A model generated the notes under the pieces. That model ran no database searches, was not told the origin of the DNA, and saw nothing but the letters and a program-made list of their open reading frames with translations. From Bacillota bacterium (GTDB lineage Bacteria > Bacillota > GCA-003054495 > Carboxydocellales > JAJZTU01), in NCBI GenBank assembly GCA_021848765.1, contig JAJZTU010000023.1, positions 1 to 20,589 on the forward strand: a DNA stretch of 20,589 nt. Reading direction: 5' to 3'. This document shows positions 14,193-20,589 of this stretch, piece after piece. The stretch's first letter is position 1. Each line of letters starts with the position of its first letter. The translations under genes and the position numbers were made by a program.

Positions 14193-14505
14193 AGTCAGGG
14201 TTTTTGCCGGCGCCTGTGGATTTACCAGTGTAGTGAAGGTACAAGCCCTTGACGGCAGGCGGGTGGAAGTACAGATAGTCACTGCCTGTACAATGGCCCG
14301 TTCACTCAATGAGGAGCTGGGAATTATCGAATGGAAGAAGGGGGTGTTCAATAAATTTTGTGATTCCACTATTTATCAGGCAGCACACAGGAAGTTAAAA
14401 CATACGGATTGTCCTGTGCCTGTTGCTATAATGAAGGCAATTCAGGCGGAAATAGGTGCAGCAGTTCCCAAGGATGTTACCATTAAATTTGAAGAGAATG
14501 ATTAA
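14185..14505 (+). CDS. Small conserved cysteine protein next to a corrinoid protein
   Basis: ATG 14185 overlaps the stop of the corrinoid gene, with AGGAGAGG just before, so the two are translationally coupled. The 106-aa product contains Cys11 in GACGF, Cys35 in TACTMA, Cys59 and Cys76 in DCPVPVAI, and ends PKDVTIKFEEND. It is a paralogue of the protein at 7963 (shared Cys11, Cys35 and the CPV cysteine). There is no signal peptide or membrane segment. The tight coupling to a corrinoid protein suggests it helps corrinoid insertion, reduction or methyl transfer, but I know no established function for the family. Confidence 0.87.
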   Translation: MTKVRVFAGACGFTSVVKVQALDGRRVEVQIVTACTMARSLNEELGIIEWKKGVFNKFCDSTIYQAAHRKLKHTDCPVPVAIMKAIQAEIGAAVPKDVTIKFEEND

Positions 14506-14516
14506 GGGGTAAATCA

Positions 14517-14549
14517 GCCGGGAACCTATCTAAGCCCTGGTTATTTTTG
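14517..14549 (+). terminator. Probable terminator after the small cysteine protein
   Basis: CCGGG and CCCTGG arms (one bulged base) around a loop of about 11 bases are followed by TTATTTTTG. Moderate strength. Confidence 0.5.
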
Positions 14550-14666
14550 TCCCCGTGTGATTAGTAATAAATCAAATCACATTAATTTATACTATATATT
14601 TCACCAAATAAACTGGCAAAGGATAGACAATTATGATCTGCAGCTGTTTCTGGCTTGATACATAAG

Positions 14667-14709
14667 CAAGCTCCCAGGGAGTGTTTTCCCCCTGAGAGCT
14701 TGTTTTTTT
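14667..14709 (+). terminator. Strong intrinsic terminator between convergent units
   Basis: CAAGCTCCCAGG pairs with CCTGAGAGCTTG (one bulge or mismatch) and is followed by seven T (14703-14709). It ends plus-strand transcription from the XRE-corrinoid operon before the convergent permease gene. Confidence 0.85.
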
Positions 14710-14746
14710 GACTAATTGAGCTAAGCAACAGTACATGGGCTGGAAA

Positions 14747-16348
14747 CTAGGAGACTAACAGGTTACTTACAACCAGGACAATGATACCGGCGACCAAGGT
14801 CAGGTGTGGGAGCATACCTGCGCGTTTTTCCATGGGTTGGCCCTTCTCCATTTGCAGGTCCTCCAGCATTGCGTCCGGATACCGGCCGCCGTCAGTGACA
14901 AAATGGCGATACATGAATACCGGTATAATCAGCGCTGCGAAAACGAGGCCTGATAACAGAGTACCTTTGCCCCAGACATTTGCACCCACACCCATAAATA
15001 CCAGATTAAGAAAGGCTAAGACGGTATTAACCCCGATCAACCAGGTAGGCGCAGACCATGGACGCTTGACGTGAGCGTTGTCTATACGGTGGATCCAACC
15101 TGAATTCAGGTTCAGGAAGTTAAAGATAATGTAACCACAGTTTGATATCGCCAGGACAAAGAGATAGTCAGACATCAATAATAAGATAAGGTTAAAAGTA
15201 AGGTCGGTCCACATAGCGTTGGTCGGTGCACCGTGCTTGTTTACTTTAGACAGGTATTTCGGAAGCCAGCCGTCAACTGACGCCTGGTAAAGGGTACGTG
15301 CTGACCCGGCCATTGAAGTCATAATTGCCAACAACAGAGCCAAAATTAACATGATGACCATTAAGCCTGAAATGAAAGCCCCACTACCTACCATGCCGGC
15401 CATAGCTTGGGCAACACCGGAACCGTCGACAATGCCCTGTTCTACCATGCCCTTAACCCCGAGCACTCCCTGGAAAGATAATGGGACGATAATGAAGACA
15501 AACATGCAGAGCAACCCGGAATACAGTATTGCTTTATAGGTGTCGGTTTCAGGGTTTTTGAACTCTCTGGTGTAACAGACCGCAGTTTCAAAACCGTAAG
15601 TTGACCAGGCTGCGATGAACATGCCCCCAAAGAATAGCGTCCATCCTTCCAAATTCCATGCTCCACTAATAGGCGCAAACGGTAAGAAATTACTCTTCAG
15701 CACGTCACCGGTAAACAGCGGGACAACCCCGATTAAGATTAACGGTAACAGTGAAGCAACGGCCATAATCATTTGTATCCGCGCCGCTCTTAAAATACCG
15801 TAGTGCTGAGCTGAAAAAATACACAGGAGCAAGATGGCAGCAATTATGAAAGTCGCATTTATGCGCAGGCTGAGACCTTCTTTTAACCAGTTGAGGTCGA
15901 GAAGGGTAATCTGCCAGGAATTGATGATGGATTTGGCCGGAAAGAGGGCTTTGAGAATGTAGCCCGCCGCAATACCTGTCCCGATAGATAGTACGGGTGA
16001 CCAGGCATACCAGTTGCACCATGTAGAAAGTGGGGCAACAAATTTATTATAGCGGACCCAAGCGATTGCCCCGTACACTGAGGCACCGCCGGATTTATTA
16101 GGGAATAAACCGGCAATTTCGGCGTAGGTAAACGACTGTAAAAAACCCATGATAACCGATAGCGTCCAAACTAACCATGATGGAGCACCAATCGTTGCCG
16201 CAATGCCCCCAATAGAAAAAAGTACCAGGGCGGGTACACCGCTGGCAACCCAAAAAGCGCCGGTCCAATTTATACTTCTGTGTAATTCATGTTTTTCGGT
16301 TGTTGGCTCTTCGAACACTTTTGCTTTACTTAATTCAACCGCAGCCAT
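14747..16348 (-). CDS. APC-superfamily amino acid/amine permease
   Basis: The 533-aa protein has about twelve membrane segments and the APC hallmark near the first ones: GIAATIGAPSWLVWTLSVIMG and FTYAEIAGLFPNKSGGASVYGA. It resembles the amino acid/choline/GABA branch (long N-terminus before segment 1, EFKNPETDTYKAIL loop, PxYLSKVNKHGAPTNA). ATG 16348 follows GGGGTGA. Its placement between a corrinoid operon and mtmCB suggests uptake of a methylated amine or related substrate; the substrate cannot be read from the sequence. The gene is alone on its strand and has a long structured leader. It ends in TAG. Confidence 0.9.
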   Translation of the reverse strand: MAAVELSKAKVFEEPTTEKHELHRSINWTGAFWVASGVPALVLFSIGGIAATIGAPSWLVWTLSVIMGFLQSFTYAEIAGLFPNKSGGASVYGAIAWVRYNKFVAPLSTWCNWYAWSPVLSIGTGIAAGYILKALFPAKSIINSWQITLLDLNWLKEGLSLRINATFIIAAILLLCIFSAQHYGILRAARIQMIMAVASLLPLILIGVVPLFTGDVLKSNFLPFAPISGAWNLEGWTLFFGGMFIAAWSTYGFETAVCYTREFKNPETDTYKAILYSGLLCMFVFIIVPLSFQGVLGVKGMVEQGIVDGSGVAQAMAGMVGSGAFISGLMVIMLILALLLAIMTSMAGSARTLYQASVDGWLPKYLSKVNKHGAPTNAMWTDLTFNLILLLMSDYLFVLAISNCGYIIFNFLNLNSGWIHRIDNAHVKRPWSAPTWLIGVNTVLAFLNLVFMGVGANVWGKGTLLSGLVFAALIIPVFMYRHFVTDGGRYPDAMLEDLQMEKGQPMEKRAGMLPHLTLVAGIIVLVVSNLLVS

Positions 16349-16361
16349 ATTAAATCACCCC

Positions 16362-16620
16362 TAAATATTTAGATAATAGGGAGACAAGCGGGGTAATCCT
16401 ATTTGGTCATCTACTTCCCTGTTGATCGTTCTCCCGATCTCCGCAGATCCAAATAGCTAACCCCGGCATCAATCAATGGTAGTGATTAATTTACGGAGGA
16501 ATCCCGGAACAAAGTTCCAACCTTGTTGTTATGGGATTACTCAGCAAACTGATCCCAAATAGAAACCTGACCGGTCTCCAAAGCTAACTCCTGGGTTGAA
16601 CCATATGACTCACCTCCATA
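16362..16620 (-). promoter_or_regulatory. Highly structured leader upstream of the permease
   Basis: On the minus strand several strong hairpins follow one another: TGGGAT-CAG-TTTG-CTG-...-ATCCCA (16530-16556), GGAAC-TTT-GTTCC (16506-16518), AATCA/TGATT (about 16470-16490), and a long stem of CGGGGT plus CTATTTGG pairing with CCAAATAG plus ACCCCG (16390-16465) that encloses GATCG/CGATC. Such density points to a cis-regulatory RNA. I find no T-box GGTGGNACC, lysine, glycine, SAM or cobalamin signature that I can defend. It may be a known class I fail to recognise. Confidence 0.45.
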
Positions 16621-16851
16621 GAACACAAGCATATGCTCATCTTTGAATGTGCCCATTCCCCGTCGAATCCAACCCAGCCACTATCAGATATAGTAGACAT
16701 CCTGTTGGCAAGAATTATAGTGAGGGGGGTTGGTGATGCCCAGCTTGTTTTGTTAAGTTGACGAAAATAATTGCTTAACGGTAGCGGGGAGGAGCGAATG
16801 GGAAATGGCCGGAATAAAGGCTTGATTTATTTTTTAATCATTGATTACATT

Positions 16852-16912
16852 TGGAATAATCTTTGAAACAAGGGTTTGTAAATATGGAATAATCTTTCAA
16901 AACAAGAGTTTT
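16852..16912 (+). promoter_or_regulatory. Two direct repeats, candidate upstream activator sites for mtmCB
   Basis: TGGAATAATCTTTGAAACAA (from 16852) recurs as TGGAATAATCTTTCAAAACA (from 16885); the similarity runs on to 16877 and 16912. The period is 33 bp, about three helical turns, so both sites face the same side. Each contains AAAC-N4-GTTT. They lie 115-175 bp before the sigma-54 promoter, the typical enhancer distance. The remaining gap from 16621 to 16851 has no supported gene; GTTAAG/CTTAAC (16752-16778) forms a loose inverted repeat. Confidence 0.6.
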
Positions 16913-17027
16913 CGAATTTCTATTGATAATAATCCGAATCGGAATCAAAAATATAACCTGCTGAATTTGGGAGCGGAAGTCTTTCATCCCTACGTACTAA
17001 AGGCTTTCTGTGTCAGTGGTTAAAACA

Positions 17028-17043
17028 TGGCATAGTATTTGCA
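17028..17043 (+). promoter_or_regulatory. Sigma-54 promoter of mtmCB, TGGCATAGTATTTGCA
   Basis: The invariant GG (17029-17030) and GC (17041-17042) are exactly 10 bases apart and the flanks fit TGGCAYR-N4-TTGCA. The start is expected near 17053, leaving a leader of about 22 bases with AAGGAGGTG before the mtmC ATG. With the repeats upstream it forms a standard activator-dependent arrangement, so the methylamine genes are probably off unless an NtrC-type activator is engaged. Confidence 0.8.
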
Positions 17044-17074
17044 TGAGAAGTGGTCAAGGAGGTGAAAACAGGCA

Positions 17075-17731
17075 ATGAACAAAGCGGAAATCCTGGCAAA
17101 TCTTAAACGGGCGGTGGAAGAGCTGGACAGCAGCCTGGCCGAGGAGGCGGCCCGGGAAGCCCTGGCTGCCGGTATCGAACCTATGGAAGCCATTCAGCAG
17201 GGCTTGAGCTTGGGAATGACCACCATCAGCGATCTCTTTGATGAAGGGGAGATGTTTGTCCCCCAAATCCTCCTGGCAGCGGAGGCTTTTGAGACCGCTG
17301 TGTCAGTTTTAACAGCTGACATGAGTGAAGAAAGCCGGAACAAAACTAAGCTGGGCAAGGTGATTGTCCACACTGTCCAGGGGGATATCCATGATGTAGG
17401 TAAGAACATTGTGAAAACCATGTTACAAGCCAGTGGTTTTGAAGTTATTGACCTGGGGCGGGATGTACCGGTGGATGTAGTAATTGCCAAGGCTAAGGAA
17501 TACCAGGTAAACATTATTGGCGGTTCTGCTTTAATGACCACCACTATGCCGGCTCAGAGGGAAATTGTCAAAGCCCTGGAAGAGGAAGGCATTCGTGGCC
17601 AATTCAAGTGTATGTTCGGTGGCGCTCCTGTGTCTCAGGAGTGGGTAGACAGTATCGGTGCTGACGGCTATGGGGAAAATGCCGCCGAAGCTATTATGAA
17701 AGCCAAGGAATTGGTAGGCTTAAAGGGCTAA
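17075..17731 (+). CDS. mtmC: Monomethylamine corrinoid protein MtmC
   Basis: The 218-aa protein has the helical cap (about 5-85) and the cobalamin domain with QGDIHDVGKNIV (Asp104, His106, Gly109), the SALMTTTM serine motif and FGGAPV. His106 should bind cobalt from below. It accepts the methyl group of monomethylamine from MtmB and hands it to a second methyltransferase not seen here. ATG 17075 follows AAGGAGGTG with a good gap. The mtmC-mtmB order and the 54-base gap match the mtmCB operons of Methanosarcina. Assignment to the monomethylamine rather than di- or trimethylamine branch rests on the neighbouring mtmB. Confidence 0.93.
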   Translation: MNKAEILANLKRAVEELDSSLAEEAAREALAAGIEPMEAIQQGLSLGMTTISDLFDEGEMFVPQILLAAEAFETAVSVLTADMSEESRNKTKLGKVIVHTVQGDIHDVGKNIVKTMLQASGFEVIDLGRDVPVDVVIAKAKEYQVNIIGGSALMTTTMPAQREIVKALEEEGIRGQFKCMFGGAPVSQEWVDSIGADGYGENAAEAIMKAKELVGLKG

Positions 17732-17785
17732 ATGGATTTAGGAGTTACATAGGACTATACGCGATTGGAAAGGGGGTTTGTCCTG

Positions 17786-19174
17786 GTGGCTTTGGATAAA
17801 AAAATTACCGTGTTCGAAGTCTATAACCGGGCTAAAACCGGTCCGAAAGTGGATGAAAGGGACTGGGACAATAAAATCATTCCCCAGACAGCCAGTAGGT
17901 TGAAGGAGAAATATGGGATCAAGATGGATAAGCGGGTGATCGTACCCACAGATCCGGAACTGATTAATAACCTCTTTCGGGCCGGTCTGGAGATGTTGGT
18001 GGAATGCGGTGTCTACAGTATGGATACCGGCCGGGTAATCAAGTTTACAGAAGAGGAAGTGCTGACCTCCATTCAAGCTGCACCCAAAAGTGTAATTCTG
18101 GGTGAGGGGAGAGATGCTGTGGAACTTAAAGGCCGCAGCTATGCCGACTCCCGGCCTCCGTTGATTCAGGGTGGCCCCACAGGGGCGCCGGTTTCCGAAG
18201 ACCTTTTCCTGGCGCTTCACCAAGCCTATGCTCAGGAGCCGCTTGTTGACACCATAGTGGATGGGGTGCTGCAGACCATCAACGGAAATGACCCGGTGCC
18301 CAACAGTCCCTGGGAGATAGCAGCGGTGAAGTCGGAAGCCATGCTGGTACGTATGGCTCAGGCCCGGGCCGGCAGGCCGGGGATGGCTTTATAGGGGAAT
18401 GAAACCTCTCTTTCAGCTGCCGGGGTAATCGCAGCCGATTTCCCCGGTGGTATGCGGCAATCTGACAGCCATGAGGTATCCCAGCTCAATGAGCTGAAGA
18501 TAGATGTAGGTGCACTATGCTTCACTGCTCATTATGTCCTGAACGGGAATGTCATCATGTGTGAACAGATGCCGATCTATGGTGGATATGCAGGCGGCCT
18601 GGAGGAAACCACCATAGTGGATGTGGCAACACATCTGAATGCCTTTGTAATGACCCAGGCATCCTGGCATCTCGATGGGCCGATTCACGTACGGTGGGGG
18701 ATTACCACAGCCAGGGAGGCCTTGGCTGTAGCCGGACACTGTGCCCGGGCCATTGAAGCCAATACTCACCTATTGCTGGGTAACCAGTATTACACTATGG
18801 CCGGTCCTTGTACCACCATGTGCCTCCTGGAAACAGCCGCCCAGGCCATAACCGATACGGCCAGCGGGCGGGAGATTCTTTCGGGAGTGGCATCGTCCAA
18901 AGGGGTGGCCACTAACTTTACAACTGCCATGGAAGCACGGATGATGGCCGAGGCGGCCAGAGCCGCAGCAGGCATGGAGTTGGACCAGGTGAACCGGATT
19001 TTAGACCAGTTGGTGGGCTTGTACGAGAAGAACTACAAGACAGCTCCCAAAGGCAAATCATTTGCTGAATGTTATGATGTTGTAAAGCTTACCCCCAGTC
19101 AGGAATATCTGGATGTCTATGAGGAAGCGGTAAGCACGTTGACTGAGCTGGGTCTGAACTACTGGCGGAAGTAG
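17786..19174 (+). CDS. mtmB: Monomethylamine methyltransferase MtmB with in-frame UAG (pyrrolysine)
   Basis: GTG 17786 follows AGGGGG (17771-17776). Reading through TAG 18392-18394 gives 462 aa, close to the 458 of Methanosarcina barkeri MtmB, with the UAG at residue 203 (202 there). The context GRPGMAL-UAG-GNETSLSAAG nearly repeats what I recall of the archaeal enzyme. Both sides of the UAG are homologous: VIVPTDPEL and IQGGPTGAPVSED before; DSHEVSQLNELKID, EQMPIYGGYAGG, ASWHLDGPIHVRWG and TDTASGREILSGVASSKG after. The enzyme is a TIM-barrel protein in which pyrrolysine activates the methylamine for transfer to the cobalt of MtmC. It has no signal peptide. The gene's own stop is also UAG, followed after two codons by UAA. 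Taken as an ordinary stop, the UAG would leave two useless fragments. Confidence 0.93.
18420..18447 (+). other. Stem-loop 25 bases after the mtmB UAG (PYLIS-like)
   Basis: CCGGGG-T-AATCG (18420-18431) pairs with CGATT-T-CCCCGG (18436-18447): eleven pairs, one T-T mismatch and a CAGC loop. Archaeal mtmB has an RNA element after its UAG (PYLIS) that can aid recoding. Position and strength here suggest a similar or ribosome-pausing role; that is inference, since the stretch also codes for GVIAADFPG. Confidence 0.6.
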
Positions 19175-19185
19175 AAATATTAACA

Positions 19186-19227
19186 GGCAAGTCCGGTTGG
19201 AGGGTGATGCCAACAACCGGACTTGCC
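19186..19227 (+). repeat. 14-bp perfect inverted repeat after mtmB
   Basis: GGCAAGTCCGGTTG (19186-19199) and CAACCGGACTTGCC (19214-19227) form a very stable hairpin, 12 bases after mtmB. No T run follows directly. A second, weaker stem, AACCCAG/CTGGGTT (19237-19262), is followed by T-rich sequence. Together they may partly terminate or protect the mtmCB message before the membrane protein genes. Confidence 0.75.
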
Positions 19228-19301
19228 AATTGTGATAACCCAGGTATTTTCCGTGCTGGGTTCAATGTTGGTTTGTTTTGTTCTTAAGGAGGCGAATATA
19301 G

Positions 19302-19892
19302 GTGGCTTTAGAGCTTTCTGAAACTTCAGAGGTCCATAACGAAACACATCACCCTCATCACAAAAAGATGGTAAAAATGCACAGGCAAGATACCTTAGCG
19401 TTAAAGGCATGGATTGTGGTATTGTGGCTTGTATTAGCGTTTGTGTATCTGACAGTTATCCAAGTTGTCCCGGATTACAGCAAGACTATTGCTTTGGTAA
19501 TCGGAGTAGTTCTGGGCGTATTTTCTACCGCTGCGCTGCTTGCCTGCAATGACCATCTGACACGAAACAAGACTCAGTTATATTTAACGGACATTATGCA
19601 CCAGGTGGGATTTAAGGTATTCGGTAAAAACTTTGATTTCATGAAGCTTTTTGATATCTTGTTTATCTTGTTACTCTGCTATCTTAGTCTTTTGTTACCC
19701 ATCCTCTTGCGTGGAACTGTCCTCGTAGGCTCGGGGGAAGCGAGCGGGATGGATTACACCCTGAATCCGCTGCTTTTGGGGTTAGTGATAGTATCCGGTG
19801 TTAGTTACATCGTGTACTTGGTATATAACTCCGATAAAGAATTACGTGAAGTAATTAACACAGTCTATGGTAAAAAGGAGGAAGACCAATGA
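19302..19892 (+). CDS. Hypothetical membrane protein downstream of mtmB, 196 aa
   Basis: GTG 19302 is preceded by AAGGAGGCG. The N-terminus (about 1-35) is soluble and histidine-rich (HNETHHPHHKK), then come about four membrane segments: around 37-55, 64-84, 114-138 and 152-170, with a positively charged C-terminus (YNSDKELREVINTVYGKKEEDQ). I do not recognise the family. The last codons overlap the start of the 47-aa protein, and an ethanolamine-type permease follows, so the three look like one operon devoted to membrane transport of the methylamine substrate or its product. The histidine cluster might bind metal, but nothing proves it. Confidence 0.82.
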   Translation: MALELSETSEVHNETHHPHHKKMVKMHRQDTLALKAWIVVLWLVLAFVYLTVIQVVPDYSKTIALVIGVVLGVFSTAALLACNDHLTRNKTQLYLTDIMHQVGFKVFGKNFDFMKLFDILFILLLCYLSLLLPILLRGTVLVGSGEASGMDYTLNPLLLGLVIVSGVSYIVYLVYNSDKELREVINTVYGKKEEDQ

Positions 19893-20032
19893 ATGTTTAC
19901 GAGCTTATGAACTGGGGTGCATGGGTTCTGGCTTTCCTCCTGTTTGGCTGGGTGCTGTATGACTTTATCAAAACCGAAAAAGCCTACGACGAATCTGTAA
20001 TTTTGGCAACAATCGACCGGGACGAAACTTAG
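19889..20032 (+). CDS. Small single-span membrane protein, 47 aa
   Basis: ATG 19889 overlaps the preceding stop (ATGA) and is led by AAAGGAGGAAGACC, a sure sign of coupled translation. The product is MNVYELMNWGAWVL then FLLFGWVLYDFIKTEK, one membrane helix (about 8-27) and a short acidic cytosolic tail. It ends in TAG; reading through would add 12 codons and end at the TGA within the start of the next gene. Short one-helix proteins beside permeases often act as accessory subunits. No family recognised. Confidence 0.8.
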   Translation: MNVYELMNWGAWVLAFLLFGWVLYDFIKTEKAYDESVILATIDRDET

Positions 20033-20064
20033 ACCTTACGGGCGGATGAAAGGAGGGCGAAAAA

Positions 20065-20589
20065 GTGAGTACAGTTATCAGTGAAGCCGTTCAGCAACCG
20101 GAACAGCAAAAACACGGCCAATTACGTAAAGTATTGGGACCGGGGCATATCTGGGCCCTGGGAGTAGGCATCGTGCTTGTAGGCGAATTTATGGGGTGGA
20201 ACTTCAGTATTGCCAAAGGAGGTTCCATGGGTTCTCTTATCGCCTGCTGGGCCATTGGCCTGCTCTATGTAATATTGGTTATGTGCAACTCGGAAATAGG
20301 TTGTGTTATGCCGGAAGCCGGTGGCCAATATGCTCAGGCTAAATATATTTTAGGTCCGCTGGCTGCTTTTAATGTGGGCCTAATGCTCATTTTCGAATAC
20401 ACCATGTTGGAAGCTGCAGATGCGTTAGTAATAGGTGAACTGATGAAGACCTTAAACCCGGCTATTACCGCCCTGCCATGGATTCTCCTGTCACTGGCAA
20501 TTTTGACAGTGTTAAATTACCGGGGTATAGAAGCAACGCTTACCGTCAATCTGGTGATTACCTTTATAGCTTATGTGACCATTTTTATC
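20065..20589 (+). CDS. APC-family permease, ethanolamine-permease-like (partial, N-terminal 175 aa)
   Basis: GTG 20065 follows AGGAGGGCG; the frame runs off the window. The N-terminus LRKVLGPGHIWALGVGIVLVGEFMGWNFSIAKGGS fits the ethanolamine transporter (EAT) branch of the APC superfamily, with CNSEIGCVMPEAGGQYAQAKYILGP as the conserved loop after segment 3. About five membrane segments are present in the visible part. Being last of the operon with mtmCB, it is a candidate importer of monomethylamine or a related amine; the substrate is inferred from context only. Confidence 0.9.
   Translation, partial: MSTVISEAVQQPEQQKHGQLRKVLGPGHIWALGVGIVLVGEFMGWNFSIAKGGSMGSLIACWAIGLLYVILVMCNSEIGCVMPEAGGQYAQAKYILGPLAAFNVGLMLIFEYTMLEAADALVIGELMKTLNPAITALPWILLSLAILTVLNYRGIEATLTVNLVITFIAYVTIFI

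Noticed and set aside
16362..16620. T-box or glycine riboswitch before the permease
   Set aside because: The T-box core GGTGGNACC and the glycine aptamer motifs were not found on the minus strand.
16798..16866. 22-codon ORF behind a GGGGAGGAG ribosome site upstream of mtmC
   Set aside because: No conserved features; it runs into the first activator repeat and would need transcription from upstream of the sigma-54 promoter.
18392..18394. mtmB taken as a pseudogene split by a nonsense mutation
   Set aside because: The TAG sits at the known pyrrolysine position, both sides are well conserved, and the operon has an intact promoter and mtmC.
1..20589. tRNA-Pyl or pyl genes within the window
   Set aside because: No CTCTAAA anticodon-loop context of the tRNA was found outside coding DNA and no open frame resembles pylS, pylB, pylC or pylD.

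Overview
The window reads as the chromosome of a Gram-positive, strictly anaerobic, Clostridia-type bacterium (Peptococcaceae-like: Desulfotomaculum, Pelotomaculum or Desulfitobacterium relatives). This is inferred from strong AGGAGG-type ribosome sites, an agr quorum-sensing cluster, a BlaI/M56 pair, CcdA/ResA-type proteins and corrinoid methyltransferase genes. No rRNA, tRNA, CRISPR array or complete insertion sequence was seen.

The most striking region is the right end (13509-20589), devoted to methylamine metabolism. Gene mtmB (17786-19174) is a monomethylamine:corrinoid methyltransferase interrupted at codon 203 by an in-frame UAG, the place where the archaeal enzyme carries pyrrolysine. 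A strong stem-loop lies 25 bases after the UAG. Upstream are mtmC (cognate corrinoid protein), a near-consensus sigma-54 promoter (17028-17043) and two 33-bp-phased repeats that look like activator sites. Downstream are two small membrane proteins and an APC-type permease cut by the window end. To the left sit a second corrinoid protein with no adjacent methyltransferase, grouped with a triple-XRE regulator and a small cysteine-containing protein, and a divergent APC permease with a highly structured leader. The pyl genes and tRNA-Pyl are not in the window and must be elsewhere if the UAG is decoded.

Left end (1-2400): the tail of a sigma-54 activator, then a 755-bp gene-free stretch holding a second sigma-54-like promoter that ends about 110 bp later in a terminator (candidate small RNA). 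Next is a degenerate three-gene cassette of unknown proteins, the last HEPN-like; two of the three appear frameshifted.

Middle (2496-12431): a CapC/YwqE-type PHP tyrosine phosphatase; a PAS-PAS-GAF-GGDEF-EAL cyclic-di-GMP protein with a structured, terminator-bearing leader; a 19-codon relic of larC; a visibly GC-richer block with BlaI repressor, M56 protease, a small cysteine protein paralogous to the one beside the orphan corrinoid gene, CcdA and a ResA-like thioredoxin, where the blaI and ccdA promoters share an operator; then an agr cluster on the minus strand (membrane protein, histidine kinase, AgrB, AgrD) whose AgrD lacks the usual cysteine.

All functional calls come from reading motifs by eye; no database search was run.
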